Below, one piece after another: positions 1-7,492 of a DNA stretch of 18,582 nucleotides. This DNA is from Chloroflexota bacterium (GTDB taxonomy: Bacteria > Chloroflexota > Anaerolineae > Caldilineales > Caldilineaceae), in assembly GCA_003577005.1 (NCBI GenBank), contig QEUW01000131.1, positions 1 to 18,582 of the forward strand. The letters are read 5' to 3'. Below the pieces are notes generated by a model, which had not been told where the DNA came from, did not search any database, and saw only the letters and a list, made by a program, of their open reading frames with translations. Positions within the stretch are counted from its first letter, which is position 1. Every line of letters starts with the position of its first letter. The position numbers and the translations under genes are program-made.

Positions 1-465
1 GGCGCGTTCGGTGCGAAATTGATGGAGAGCCTGACGCAATTCGGGCCGTTTGGACGCAAGGATAGCCACAGCCAGCAGCGCAGCGTTGGTGGCCCCGGCG
101 GCGCCAATCGCCATCGTCGCCACGGGCACACCCGCCGGCATCTGCACGATGGAGAGCAGCGAATCCAGCCCGTTGAGCGCCCGGCTCTGGATGGGCACGC
201 CGATCACCGGCAACAGCGTGTGGCCGGCCACCATGCCGGGCAGATGCGCCGCGCCGCCCGCCCCGGCAATGATCACCTCCAGCCCGCGGCTCTCGGCCCC
301 GGTGGCATACTCCACCATCCAGTCGGGCGTGCGGTGCGCTGAGACGATACGACACTCGTGGGGTACGCCAAACTGGCTCAACATTTCAGCGGCCAGCCGC
401 ATGGTCTCCCAGTCGCTCTTGCTGCCCATGATCACGCCGACAAGTGGTTGAGCGTCGTTGCTCAT
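1..465 (-). CDS. purE: N5-carboxyaminoimidazole ribonucleotide mutase PurE (3' end missing)
   Basis: PurE converts N5-CAIR to CAIR in de novo purine synthesis in the cytoplasm. The visible 155 residues carry the GSKSDW signature (residues 14-19), which holds the phosphate, and SAHRTP (42-47) with the conserved active-site His44, followed by the Gly/Ala-rich [12 protein letters not shown] segment. Class I bacterial PurE is usually about 160-170 residues, so only the last few residues lie beyond the left edge. The ATG at 465 is preceded by AGGAGAG at ideal spacing, which fixes the start. It lies 60 bp downstream of purC on the same strand, so the two probably share a transcript. No anomalies were seen. 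Confidence 0.96.
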   Translation of the reverse strand, partial: MSNDAQPLVGVIMGSKSDWETMRLAAEMLSQFGVPHECRIVSAHRTPDWMVEYATGAESRGLEVIIAGAGGAAHLPGMVAGHTLLPVIGVPIQSRALNGLDSLLSIVQMPAGVPVATMAIGAAGATNAALLAVAILASKRPELRQALHQFRTERA

Positions 466-482
466 AATCTCTCCTGGGGACT

Positions 483-498
483 ATCGTAGGGCTACGAT
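483..498. repeat. Small inverted repeat between purC and purE
   Basis: ATCGTA and TACGAT form a perfect 6-bp stem around a GGGC loop in the 60-bp purC-purE spacer. There is no T run next to it on either strand, so it does not look like an intrinsic terminator. It could be a minor mRNA processing or stability hairpin, or chance. Confidence 0.4.
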
Positions 499-525
499 TG
501 ATGTTTCAGTGTCTGATAATTGGCA

Positions 526-1503
526 CTACTTTTGTTGTTGCAGCCACGCCCGCAGGTTACGCTCGATGCGCGGGCCAGCGGGGAGCTCGCCCGGCGCAAA
601 CGATAGGCCGGTCAGTCGTTCGTAAATATCGATGTAACGCACCGCCGCCTGGACGGCGAGGTCGGCCGAGAGCGGCGTCGGCTCGCCCTCGCCGCGATAT
701 CCCTGAGCGGCGTATGCCAGGCGGATAAACTCTTTGTCGTAGTTTTCCGGCTCCTCACCCGCGGCGTGGCGGGCCGGGTAACTGTCGGCGAGCCAGAAAC
801 GGCTGGAGTCTGGCGTGTGGATCTCGTCGATCAGTACGACCGCACCATCCTCGGCCACGCCAAACTCGTACTTGGTGTCCACCAGGATTAGACCGGCGTC
901 GCGGGCAACTTCCTGACCCCGGCGGAAGAGTGCCAGTGCTGCTGCACAGACCTGTGCCCACTGTTGCTCGGTTGCCAGACCCATCTCCACCACCTGCTGG
1001 CTTGTAATGCGCTCATCGTGACCGCCGTGGGCGGCCTTTGTCGTCGGTGTGATAACCGGCGCTGGCAGCGAGTCGTTTTTGCGCAGACCATCGGGGAAGG
1101 TGAGACCATAGATCGTCCGCTCGCCCTGGCTATAGCGATACCAGAGCGCGGTGGTGGTCACACCGGTGATGTAGCCGCGTACCACCACTTCCACCGGCAA
1201 CGGGCGGCAGCGCCGCGCCACGGTCACATTGGGGTCTGGGGCAGTCACGAAGTGGTTGCGGATGATCGTCTTTGTCTGGTCAAACCAGAACGCAGCCAGT
1301 TGATTGAGCACCTGGCCTCTGAAGGGAACCAGCCCCAAAATGCGGTCAAAGGCCGACAGGCGGTCGGTTGTGATGAGGATCAGATGATCATCCCACTGAT
1401 AGAGGTCGCGCACTTTCCCGCTAGTCTTGGCGCCCAGAAAGGGCAGATCAACGGCGGCCAGGGCGCTATCCAACTGCTGGTAGAGGAAGGAAGGATCAAG
1501 CAT
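526..1503 (-). CDS. purC: Phosphoribosylaminoimidazole-succinocarboxamide synthase (SAICAR synthetase) PurC
   Basis: PurC joins CAIR and aspartate using ATP to give SAICAR, the step after PurE. The 325-aa product is of the long PurC form (about 300 aa; short forms are about 240). Motifs visible in order are GKVRD (29-33, ATP loop), TTDRLSAFD (45-53), the PVEVVVRGYITG segment, TPTTKAAHGGHDE, LVDTKYEFG, and IDEIHTPDSSRFW with the substrate-binding acidic residues. Its ATG lies 9 bp after the stop of the upstream 146-aa gene and has only a weak ribosome-binding site, which suggests translational coupling. It precedes purE by 60 bp. Both neighbours on the purine side are consecutive pathway enzymes, supporting a purine operon. 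Confidence 0.97.
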   Translation of the reverse strand: MLDPSFLYQQLDSALAAVDLPFLGAKTSGKVRDLYQWDDHLILITTDRLSAFDRILGLVPFRGQVLNQLAAFWFDQTKTIIRNHFVTAPDPNVTVARRCRPLPVEVVVRGYITGVTTTALWYRYSQGERTIYGLTFPDGLRKNDSLPAPVITPTTKAAHGGHDERITSQQVVEMGLATEQQWAQVCAAALALFRRGQEVARDAGLILVDTKYEFGVAEDGAVVLIDEIHTPDSSRFWLADSYPARHAAGEEPENYDKEFIRLAYAAQGYRGEGEPTPLSADLAVQAAVRYIDIYERLTGLSFAPGELPAGPRIERNLRAWLQQQK

Positions 1504-1512
1504 GGGCTTGCT

Positions 1513-1953
<441 letters not shown>

Positions 1954-1992
1954 CTGTAAAGTACTCCTCGAATCGCTGAAGAGAGCAAAACA

Positions 1993-2069
1993 AGAGACCG
2001 GAGATTCAAACGGACGGAGGCCCCTGATCGCTCAGTCTCTGGTCTCCGATGTCCCGTCTCTTATTCTCC
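1993..2069. repeat. Degenerate heptanucleotide repeat tract in a spacer
   Basis: Seven-base periodicity fills most of the 120-bp spacer between the two unknown genes. Purine-rich units come first (AGAGACC, GGAGATT). Pyrimidine-rich units follow (CAGTCTC, TGGTCTC, CGATGTC, CCGTCTC from 2033 to 2060, then TTATTCT). The units share GTCTC at a fixed phase. The two halves are roughly complementary, so the region can fold back. The units are similar to those found inside membrane-protein genes further right. Confidence 0.65.
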
Positions 2070-2073
2070 CTCA

Positions 2074-3657
2074 TCAAGCCAGGGCAAAGAACCCGCCCCC
2101 TACATCGCGGAAGCGGCGGTTTGAAATCAAGGCATAAAAAATCGGGCCGGGTGGGCTGCGGCGCAAGATATTGACCGCGCTATAAACGCTTTTGGCGTGG
2201 ACGGTGCCTTGCGGATTGAGTTTGGTCAACTCCGGCACGATCTGCTCGACGATCTGGGCCAGGCTGACATTGTCGCGCAGCAGCACTTCGCGCAGTTCGT
2301 CGATGGGTGCGCTCTCCTCTTCGGCGACGATCATATAATCATCGTACTCGCAGGCGACCTGGATCTTGTTCATCTCGAAACGCAGGCGGCGGTGGGCGAG
2401 GTCGGCGGTGGCGATGCGCGCCCATTCGCGCTTGGGGCGGCGGGTGCGGTAGTCCACAATCACTTCGTTGGCCGTATTGGAACGCTCCAACGTGATATAA
2501 GCGCCAACCGGCAACTGGTGGTCATCCATCCACTTGGCCAGGCCGGAGATATAGCGCCCCTCATGCACTACCCAGCCGTTGAAGCGGGTGCCCCAGCGCC
2601 CGTCCACCAGTGTCACAATCGACTTGCCGCGCGCCGCGGTAGGAAAGAAATTGGTGGTACGGCCATTAACCGGCAGTGTACCATAGCGGCGGTGGGGATA
2701 GGAGAGCGTAAGCACCGTGCTTGGCACAATGCGCGGCAGCTCGGTCGTTAGACTACTTTCTCCCCATTCATCATCCAACTCCCATTCGATCTGGAGCAGC
2801 TCCACACTGAGCAGCGCCCGGTTGTACTGCACCGGCGTATACTTGAGCAATGCGGGGGGGTTGACCAGTTCGGGCGGTTCCAGGCGCTTTAGAAACCAGA
2901 GCCGTTCACCACCGCTCTGGATCTGGTCGAAGCGAGGGTCGCGGCTGAGGGCATAGTTGAGGCTGATGACACGCATAGCCGGCGCCACCGACTCGTCGAT
3001 GTCAAGCTCGTGCAGGATCTGTTCGGGCATGACCGGCTTGCCTTGCATCTCGATCAGCGCCTCGGCGATATTGAGATGGCCGATGTGCAGATCGACCAGC
3101 ATATCGCGCAACATCCAATAGCCATCCACCTCGACAAACTCGTTGCTGCGGTCGCTCTCTTCCAGCGCATAGAGCAGGCTCTCATCGATCTCGTTGTGGT
3201 AGAGCGAATAGAGCTCGGTAGGAGAAAGCTGGCTCTTTTCATTGGACGAGAGTTTGCTGCTCTCCTGGTTGAGACGGTGGTTGGGCAGATTGGCGGCAAA
3301 TTCGCGCACGCCATCGTCCAACTTGACCTTGATCACTTCAAAGTCGCCGTATTCGGGGTTTTCGCCCGGGCGAACCTGCAAGACTTCCCCGACGGCGAAC
3401 TCCAGGGCCGGGAAGACGATCTGCTGGCCCACTTCATACCGGTTTTTGGGAAGATAGATGGTGCCTTTGGCGAGTTCGCTCTCGATTTTTGAGTTTTCAC
3501 GGCGTACATATTCCTGCACCAGCGCCGTGGCTAGCTCGCTCAACTGTTTTGGGGCTTGGACATCTAACAACAATTGGTAAAGAAATTCCAGATCATCTGG
3601 CGCAACCTCAAATTGATCACGCCAGAATGCTGCGGTTTGGGTCTGGCGTTGCAGCAC
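2074..3657 (-). CDS. Unknown 527-aa protein with two winged-helix-like segments
   Basis: I do not recognise a named family. The product is a soluble, charged protein with no signal peptide or membrane helix. Two stretches have the feel of winged-helix domains ending in a beta wing: roughly residues 207-258 (PEQILHEL ... [11 protein letters not shown] ... WFLKRLEP) and the last 60 residues ([11 protein letters not shown] ... [13 protein letters not shown]), the latter resembling HARE-HTH-type domains. This is inference from pattern only. The middle (about 330-450) looks beta-rich. The start is a GTG at 3657 with AGGAG six bases upstream. It is the first gene after the promoter at 3738-3767 and appears to head the operon with the Cys-pair protein, purC and purE. 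A DNA- or RNA-binding role is possible but unproven. Confidence 0.8.
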   Translation of the reverse strand: MLQRQTQTAAFWRDQFEVAPDDLEFLYQLLLDVQAPKQLSELATALVQEYVRRENSKIESELAKGTIYLPKNRYEVGQQIVFPALEFAVGEVLQVRPGENPEYGDFEVIKVKLDDGVREFAANLPNHRLNQESSKLSSNEKSQLSPTELYSLYHNEIDESLLYALEESDRSNEFVEVDGYWMLRDMLVDLHIGHLNIAEALIEMQGKPVMPEQILHELDIDESVAPAMRVISLNYALSRDPRFDQIQSGGERLWFLKRLEPPELVNPPALLKYTPVQYNRALLSVELLQIEWELDDEWGESSLTTELPRIVPSTVLTLSYPHRRYGTLPVNGRTTNFFPTAARGKSIVTLVDGRWGTRFNGWVVHEGRYISGLAKWMDDHQLPVGAYITLERSNTANEVIVDYRTRRPKREWARIATADLAHRRLRFEMNKIQVACEYDDYMIVAEEESAPIDELREVLLRDNVSLAQIVEQIVPELTKLNPQGTVHAKSVYSAVNILRRSPPGPIFYALISNRRFRDVGGGFFALA

Positions 3658-3721
3658 GCTTGGCTCCTATCGCTTCAATCCGTGCAAAAGTCCAACAAAG
3701 TATCGAATAGCAAAACATCGA

Positions 3722-3742
3722 ATAATCGCAGCGTACGATTAT
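3722..3742. promoter_or_regulatory. Inverted repeat overlapping the minus-strand -10 box (possible operator)
   Basis: ATAATCG (3722-3728) and CGATTAT (3736-3742) are a perfect 7-bp inverted repeat with a 7-base spacer. The right arm is the -10 region of the minus-strand promoter, and the centre falls near the expected start of transcription. That is a usual place for a repressor site. Two direct copies of ATCGAATA (3702-3709 and 3717-3724) lie next to it, 15 bp apart. No regulator can be named from the sequence. Confidence 0.45.
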
Positions 3743-3767
3743 AGCAAGTTTGAGGCCATTTTACCAA
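3738..3767 (-). promoter_or_regulatory. Candidate promoter of the unknown-unknown-purC-purE operon
   Basis: On the minus strand, TTGGTA (3767-3762) lies 18 bases before a perfect TATAAT (3743-3738). The -10 is preceded by TGC, giving an extended TGnTATAAT. The predicted transcript would have a leader of roughly 70 bases before the GTG at 3657. The surrounding 3690-3790 stretch is clearly more AT-rich than the flanking genes, as expected for a promoter region. Confidence 0.6.
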
Positions 3768-3856
3768 ATACTCTAGCACTATAACGAGACTTCGCAGAGC
3801 AGAATCAACTCGACCTCGCCTATGCGAATCTACCGTTGTCGGGTGCGTCCGAACCC

Positions 3857-3922
3857 GCATTCCGGGAAAGGGCCAGCAGAACCCTGGTCACGCCAGGTAG
3901 TTCCAGCCCTTTCCCGGAATGC
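3857..3922. repeat. Large composite hairpin in the glgC upstream region
   Basis: The outer arms 3857-3873 and 3906-3922 are a perfect 17-bp inverted repeat (left arm GCATTCCGGGAAAGGGC). Inside, GAAC (3879-3882) pairs with GTTC (3900-3903), and CCTGG (3883-3887) pairs with CCAGG (3893-3897) around a TCACG loop, with a two-base bulge and a small internal loop between the stems. No T run follows either arm, so a standard terminator is unlikely. It may be a structured leader RNA, a REP/MITE-like palindromic element, or a protein-binding site. It lies in the 365-bp gene-free divergent region 3658-4022. Confidence 0.7.
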
Positions 3923-3944
3923 TTGCCCAACGTTGTCGTACTAC

Positions 3945-3973
3945 TTGCGATCTCCTCTCTTCTGGTTTAACAT
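3945..3973 (+). promoter_or_regulatory. Candidate plus-strand promoter for the glgC pair
   Basis: TTGCGA (3945-3950) and TAACAT (3968-3973) are spaced 17 bases, each matching four of six consensus bases. The predicted start would be near 3980, just upstream of the GlgC reading frame and downstream of the composite hairpin. An alternative -10-like TATAAC is at 3780-3785 without a clear -35; if that one is used, the composite hairpin would be in the 5' leader. Neither is strong. Confidence 0.3.
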
Positions 3974-4022
3974 AGGAGAAACGAAGCACCACCGCATGCC
4001 CACAACACCGAAAGCGTCGACT

Positions 4023-5285
4023 ATGGCCAACCGAACCATCGCCATGATCCTGGCCGGGGGCGCCGGCACCCGTTTGACGGTCCTTTCCGAAGAGCGGGCC
4101 AAGCCGGCAGTCCCATTTGCCGGCAAGTTCCGCATCATCGATTTTACGCTCAGCAACTGTGTCAACAGCGGCATCTACACGGTGGGCGTATTAACTCAGT
4201 ACCGGCCCCACAGCCTCAACGACCATATCGGCATCGGCAAACCGTGGGATCTGGATCGGAGCCGGGGTGGGGTGCGCATCCTGCAACCATATGAAGGGCG
4301 CCGCGGCCAGCAATGGTACGCCGGCACCGCCGATGCTATCAACCGCAACCTGAACTTTATCCAAGAGAACCGGGCCGACATGGCGCTCATCCTCTCGGGC
4401 GACCATATCTACAAGATGGATTACCGTCCCATGATCGAGTACCACCGCGAACGGGGTGCCGACCTGACGATTGCCGTCATGCCTGTGCCGCTGGAAGAGA
4501 CCCACCGCTTTGGCATCATGCAGGTGGATGACGAAAACCGGATCATCCAGTTTTATGAAAAACCCAAGGAGCGTGATAAGGGCAATCTGGCCTCCATGGG
4601 CATCTATATCTTTAACACCCATATCCTGGCCCGGCGTCTGAGCGAGGACTCCTCTGGCTCGCCGCGCGCCGACTTTGGCCAACACGTCATCCCGGCTATG
4701 ATCGAGGGGGGTGATCGCATCTTTGCCTACAAATACGAAGGTTACTGGGTCGATGTGGGGACGATTGATTCATACTGGGCGACCAACCTGGCGCTCAACC
4801 AGGCAAGCCCACCGCTCAACCTCTATACCGACAACTGGCCCGTGCTCACCAAATCTGAGGAGCGCCCGGCCGCCAAGCTAGGGCCACAGGCCAGGGTTAT
4901 CAACAGCATGGTCTGCAACGGCTGCATCATCCGCGGGCTGGTCTCTAACAGCGTGCTCAGCCCCGGCGTCTATGTCAGCCCCGGCGCGGTGATCAGAGAC
5001 AGCGTGGTGATGAACGACGCCTGGATCGGCCCCGGCGCTCTGCTCGACAAGGTGGTCATCGATAAACAGGTGGTCGTCGGCGCCGGGGCAGTGGTGGGCG
5101 AGGGTGATGAAAGCACTGCCAACGAGCAGATGCCCGACCGGCTCTTCGCTGGGATCACGGTCGTCGGCAAACGCACCTTTATCCCTGAAGGCGCTCGCAT
5201 CGGGCGTAACGTGCTCATCAACAGCGCCCGCGACGAGGCCGCCTTCCCAGCAGATCGGGTCGTGGCGGACGGCAAAACGGTGTAA
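4023..5285 (+). CDS. glgC: Glucose-1-phosphate adenylyltransferase (ADP-glucose pyrophosphorylase), catalytic-type GlgC
   Basis: GlgC makes ADP-glucose from ATP and glucose-1-phosphate, the committed step of bacterial glycogen synthesis. The 420-aa product has an intact N-terminal signature GGAGTRL (12-18) with Arg17, then AKPAVPF with Lys27, and the family block [17 protein letters not shown]. The catalytic GDHIYKMDY carries Asp127, and the EKP motif has the sugar-phosphate Lys180. The C-terminal third shows hexapeptide-type left-handed helix repeats ([20 protein letters not shown]...). The start is uncertain: ATG 4023 gives the usual family N-terminus ([13 protein letters not shown]), while ATG 3996 is in frame with AGGAG 17 bases upstream, which is too far for good use. 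The frame stays open back to 3822, but that part overlaps the composite hairpin and is not family-like. A GlgC paralogue follows 62 bp later. Confidence 0.95.
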   Translation: MANRTIAMILAGGAGTRLTVLSEERAKPAVPFAGKFRIIDFTLSNCVNSGIYTVGVLTQYRPHSLNDHIGIGKPWDLDRSRGGVRILQPYEGRRGQQWYAGTADAINRNLNFIQENRADMALILSGDHIYKMDYRPMIEYHRERGADLTIAVMPVPLEETHRFGIMQVDDENRIIQFYEKPKERDKGNLASMGIYIFNTHILARRLSEDSSGSPRADFGQHVIPAMIEGGDRIFAYKYEGYWVDVGTIDSYWATNLALNQASPPLNLYTDNWPVLTKSEERPAAKLGPQARVINSMVCNGCIIRGLVSNSVLSPGVYVSPGAVIRDSVVMNDAWIGPGALLDKVVIDKQVVVGAGAVVGEGDESTANEQMPDRLFAGITVVGKRTFIPEGARIGRNVLINSARDEAAFPADRVVADGKTV

Positions 5286-5299
5286 AACTGGAATGAAGA

Positions 5300-5323
5300 A
5301 TTAGGCTCACCGACCAGCCTAAT
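5300..5323. repeat. Hairpin in the spacer between the two glgC genes
   Basis: ATTAGGCT (5300-5307) and AGCCTAAT (5316-5323) form a perfect 8-bp stem with an 8-base loop. No T tract follows, so it is not an obvious terminator. Being between two co-directional paralogues, it could adjust relative mRNA stability or expression of the two subunits. This is inference. Confidence 0.5.
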
Positions 5324-5347
5324 CCCGAATCCCTTTCGAGGCAAACG

Positions 5348-6607
5348 ATGACAACAGCCCTGGCAATGATTATGGGCGGCGGCGCCAGCGAAGAATTGAG
5401 TGTGCTCACCGAGGTGCGCTCAGAGCCGGCCGTCCCCTTCGGTGGCAAGTTTCGGTTGATCGATTTTCCGCTCAGCAACTGTGTCAACAGCGAAATCTAC
5501 AACGTGGCGGTGCTGACCCAGTACCGGCCGCGCAGCCTCAACTCTCACATCGGCATCGGCAAACCGTGGGACCTCGACCGCAACGACGGTGGGGTGCGGC
5601 TGCTCCAGCCCTACCGGGGTGGACCATACGGCGACTGGCAACGCGGCACCGCCGACGCGGTACGCCGCAACCTGGACTTTGTGCAGTTGCAAGATGAAGA
5701 GCATGTGCTCATCCTGGCCGGTGACCACATCTATCTGATGGATTACCGGCCCATGTTGCGCCAGCACGTCCGCACGGGCGCCGAATTGACGGTAGCTGTG
5801 CGCCGGGTCAATCTGCGCGAGACACACCGCTACGGCATTGTCTCGGTCAGCGCCGATGATCGGGTGGTCGATTTTCAGGAGAAACCTCGCCACACGCGCG
5901 AGACGCTCGCCTCGATGGGCATCTACATCTTTCGCAAAGATGTGTTGGTGGACGTATTGGAGAGGAGTGATTATGTGGATTTTGGTGGAAATGTATTGCC
6001 GGCCATGCTGGAGACCGACCGTGCGGTCTACGCCTATACCTTCCCCGGCTACTGGGCGGATGTAGGCGCCGTCCAGGCCTATTGGGAGGCCAACATGAGC
6101 CTGCTGGCCGAAAACCCGGCGCTCGACCTGTACGACTCCGAGTGGATCGTCCACACCCGCAGCGAAGAACGAGCGCCGGTCAAAGTTGGGGGCAACGCCC
6201 AGGTGGGCGGCAACCTGTTGTCCAACGGCTGCCGCGTGGACGGCATCGTCGAACGGAGCGTCCTTTCGCCGGGTGTCTATGTGGCCGAAGGGGCAGTTGT
6301 GCGCGACAGCATCATCCTCAATGACACGGTGATCGAGGCGGGCGCCGTGGTGGACCGCAGCATCATCGATAAGGATGTAGCGGTCGAAGCAGGCGCTAAG
6401 GTAGGGTACGGCGAGGAGAATACGCCCAACAAACTCATGCCCGAGACGATCAACACCGGGCTGACGCTGGTCGGCAAGGGGAGTGTCATCCCCAGCAAGG
6501 TTGAACTGGGCCGCAATGTGGTGGTGCATCCGTACAGCACGTCCAACGCTTTTGGCAAACGAAAACGAGTCGAGAGTGGCTCGAATATTGGCAAGGACAT
6601 GCGCTGA
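5348..6607 (+). CDS. GlgC paralogue with degraded nucleotide signature (probable modulatory ADP-glucose pyrophosphorylase subunit)
   Basis: The 419-aa product aligns along its whole length with the neighbouring GlgC and shares long blocks ([38 protein letters not shown]). The N-terminal signature reads GGGASEEL, so the Arg of GTRL is Glu16, and the Lys of AKPAVP is Glu26 (SEPAVP). Asp126 of GDH and Lys179 of EKP are kept. In potato the non-catalytic large subunit of this enzyme is known to differ from the catalytic subunit at exactly these Arg and Lys positions, and Firmicutes pair GlgC with non-catalytic GlgD. The likely role is therefore a regulatory partner in a heterotetramer. The C-terminal hexapeptide-repeat domain is intact. 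A GAGG site precedes the ATG, 62 bp after the catalytic glgC, consistent with an operon. Confidence 0.93.
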   Translation: MTTALAMIMGGGASEELSVLTEVRSEPAVPFGGKFRLIDFPLSNCVNSEIYNVAVLTQYRPRSLNSHIGIGKPWDLDRNDGGVRLLQPYRGGPYGDWQRGTADAVRRNLDFVQLQDEEHVLILAGDHIYLMDYRPMLRQHVRTGAELTVAVRRVNLRETHRYGIVSVSADDRVVDFQEKPRHTRETLASMGIYIFRKDVLVDVLERSDYVDFGGNVLPAMLETDRAVYAYTFPGYWADVGAVQAYWEANMSLLAENPALDLYDSEWIVHTRSEERAPVKVGGNAQVGGNLLSNGCRVDGIVERSVLSPGVYVAEGAVVRDSIILNDTVIEAGAVVDRSIIDKDVAVEAGAKVGYGEENTPNKLMPETINTGLTLVGKGSVIPSKVELGRNVVVHPYSTSNAFGKRKRVESGSNIGKDMR

Positions 6608-6668
6608 ATCCAGCCCATCTCGCGAGTGCCGACAAAGGATCAAAAGCATTCGCAGATGAGACCAGACC

Positions 6669-6749
6669 GGTGCATCGCACTCTGCGAGTGCAACGCACCT
6701 CGATTGACTAATGCCACAGGTGCATCGCACCTTTTAGGTGCAACGTACC
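6669..6749. repeat. Two tandem 31-nt hairpins with compensatory changes
   Basis: Copies lie at 6669-6699 and 6719-6749, exactly 50 bp apart. Each has an outer stem GGTGC paired with GCACC (the second copy has GTACC, a G-U wobble in RNA), a conserved internal loop ATC/AAC, and an inner stem with a three-base loop. The inner stem is GCACTC/GAGTGC in copy 1 and GCACCT/AGGTGC in copy 2, so two base pairs changed together. This is good evidence that structure rather than sequence is kept. They sit between glgC2 and the GNAT gene. The remainder of the 185-bp spacer (6608-6792) shows only a short T run at 6760-6764. Confidence 0.75.
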
Positions 6750-6792
6750 AGGCTACCCCTTTTTCAAACAGCTTTTAAGACCACTTGGATAG

Positions 6793-7422
6793 ATGGCAGC
6801 CATCACAATCACGACAATCCGTCCCGAATACTTTGAGCAGCTGGAAGAACTCCAGCGCATCTGTTACCCTACGTTGGGCAACCACGAATTGATGCGCGCC
6901 GAGCACTTCGCCAGCCAATATCGCATCTTTCCTGAGGGACAATTTGTGGCGCTGGCTGGGGAGCGCGTCATCGGCCAGGGGTCTGGCTTTTTTATCGACT
7001 TCGATTTTGACCACCCCAACCACTCCTTCAAGGAAATCTGCGCCAGTTTTTACTTTACCAACCACGACCCCAACGGCGCTTACTACTATGGCGCCGATAT
7101 CAGCGTCCACCCCGACTTCCGCGGCCAGGGTATCGGGCGCCGGCTCTACGAAGCGCGCCAGGCGTTGGTCCGGCGCACCAACCGCCGGGGCATCGTCGCC
7201 GGGGGACTCATTCCTGGCTATGCAAGTTACAAGGGGCAGATGAGTGTGGCTGAATACGTAGAACAGGTGGTGGCCGGCACCCTCGTCGACCCAACCCTCA
7301 CCTTCCAATTGCGCAATGGCTTCCAGATGCGCGGGTTGATCGAAAATTACATCGAAGACAGCGCCTCGGACAACTGGGCCACGCTCATCGTGTGGGAGAA
7401 CCCGGATGAGCGTGATGCGTAA
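6793..7422 (+). CDS. GNAT-family N-acetyltransferase
   Basis: GNAT enzymes transfer an acetyl group from acetyl-CoA to an amine. Motif A is clear: ADISVHPDFRGQGIGRRLYEARQ, with the pyrophosphate-binding RGQGIG at residues 110-115. The C-terminal part (GGLIPGYASYKGQMSVAEYVEQV ... LTFQLRNGF) resembles the GNAT domain that elsewhere is fused to a carbon-nitrogen hydrolase (YhcX-type), but no hydrolase domain follows here. At 209 aa the domain is complete. No good ribosome-binding site precedes the ATG. The last codons and the TAA stop lie inside a seven-base repeat (7410-7444). It is followed by a class III aminotransferase 70 bp downstream; both act on amines, but no shared substrate can be named. 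Confidence 0.88.
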   Translation: MAAITITTIRPEYFEQLEELQRICYPTLGNHELMRAEHFASQYRIFPEGQFVALAGERVIGQGSGFFIDFDFDHPNHSFKEICASFYFTNHDPNGAYYYGADISVHPDFRGQGIGRRLYEARQALVRRTNRRGIVAGGLIPGYASYKGQMSVAEYVEQVVAGTLVDPTLTFQLRNGFQMRGLIENYIEDSASDNWATLIVWENPDERDA

Positions 7423-7444
7423 TGCGTGATGTGTCGTGCGTGGG
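7410..7444. repeat. Heptanucleotide repeat overlapping the end of the GNAT gene
   Basis: GCGTGAT (7410), GCGTAAT (7417) and GCGTGAT (7424), then the degenerate units GTGTCGT and GCGTGGG, run with exact seven-base phase. The TAA stop of the GNAT gene (7420-7422) is made by the second unit. TAATGCGTGA (7420-7429) is matched, with one mismatch, by the inverted TGACGCATTA just upstream of the next gene's ribosome-binding site, so the spacer can fold back. Confidence 0.7.
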
Positions 7445-7492
7445 CTGCAATCGATAGTCCACAGCTTATGTGTGACGCATTAAGGAGCTACA

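Noticed and set aside
3857..3922. Intrinsic terminator
   Set aside because: The stem is strong but no T run follows on either strand, and the stem is longer and more complex than usual terminators.
3822..4022. N-terminal extension of the glgC reading frame back to 3822
   Set aside because: It runs through the composite hairpin, has no family-like residues and no ribosome-binding site; GlgC proteins start close to the TIAMILAGG motif.
5420..6730. Long minus-strand open frame (436 codons) opposite the second glgC
   Set aside because: It is antisense to a fully conserved GlgC protein, has no recognisable motif, and arises from the codon bias of a GC-rich gene.
6669..6749. CRISPR-like repeats or a terminator pair
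   Set aside because: Only two copies with a 19-base gap; the T run at 6760-6764 is 11 bases away from the second stem, too far for a normal terminator.
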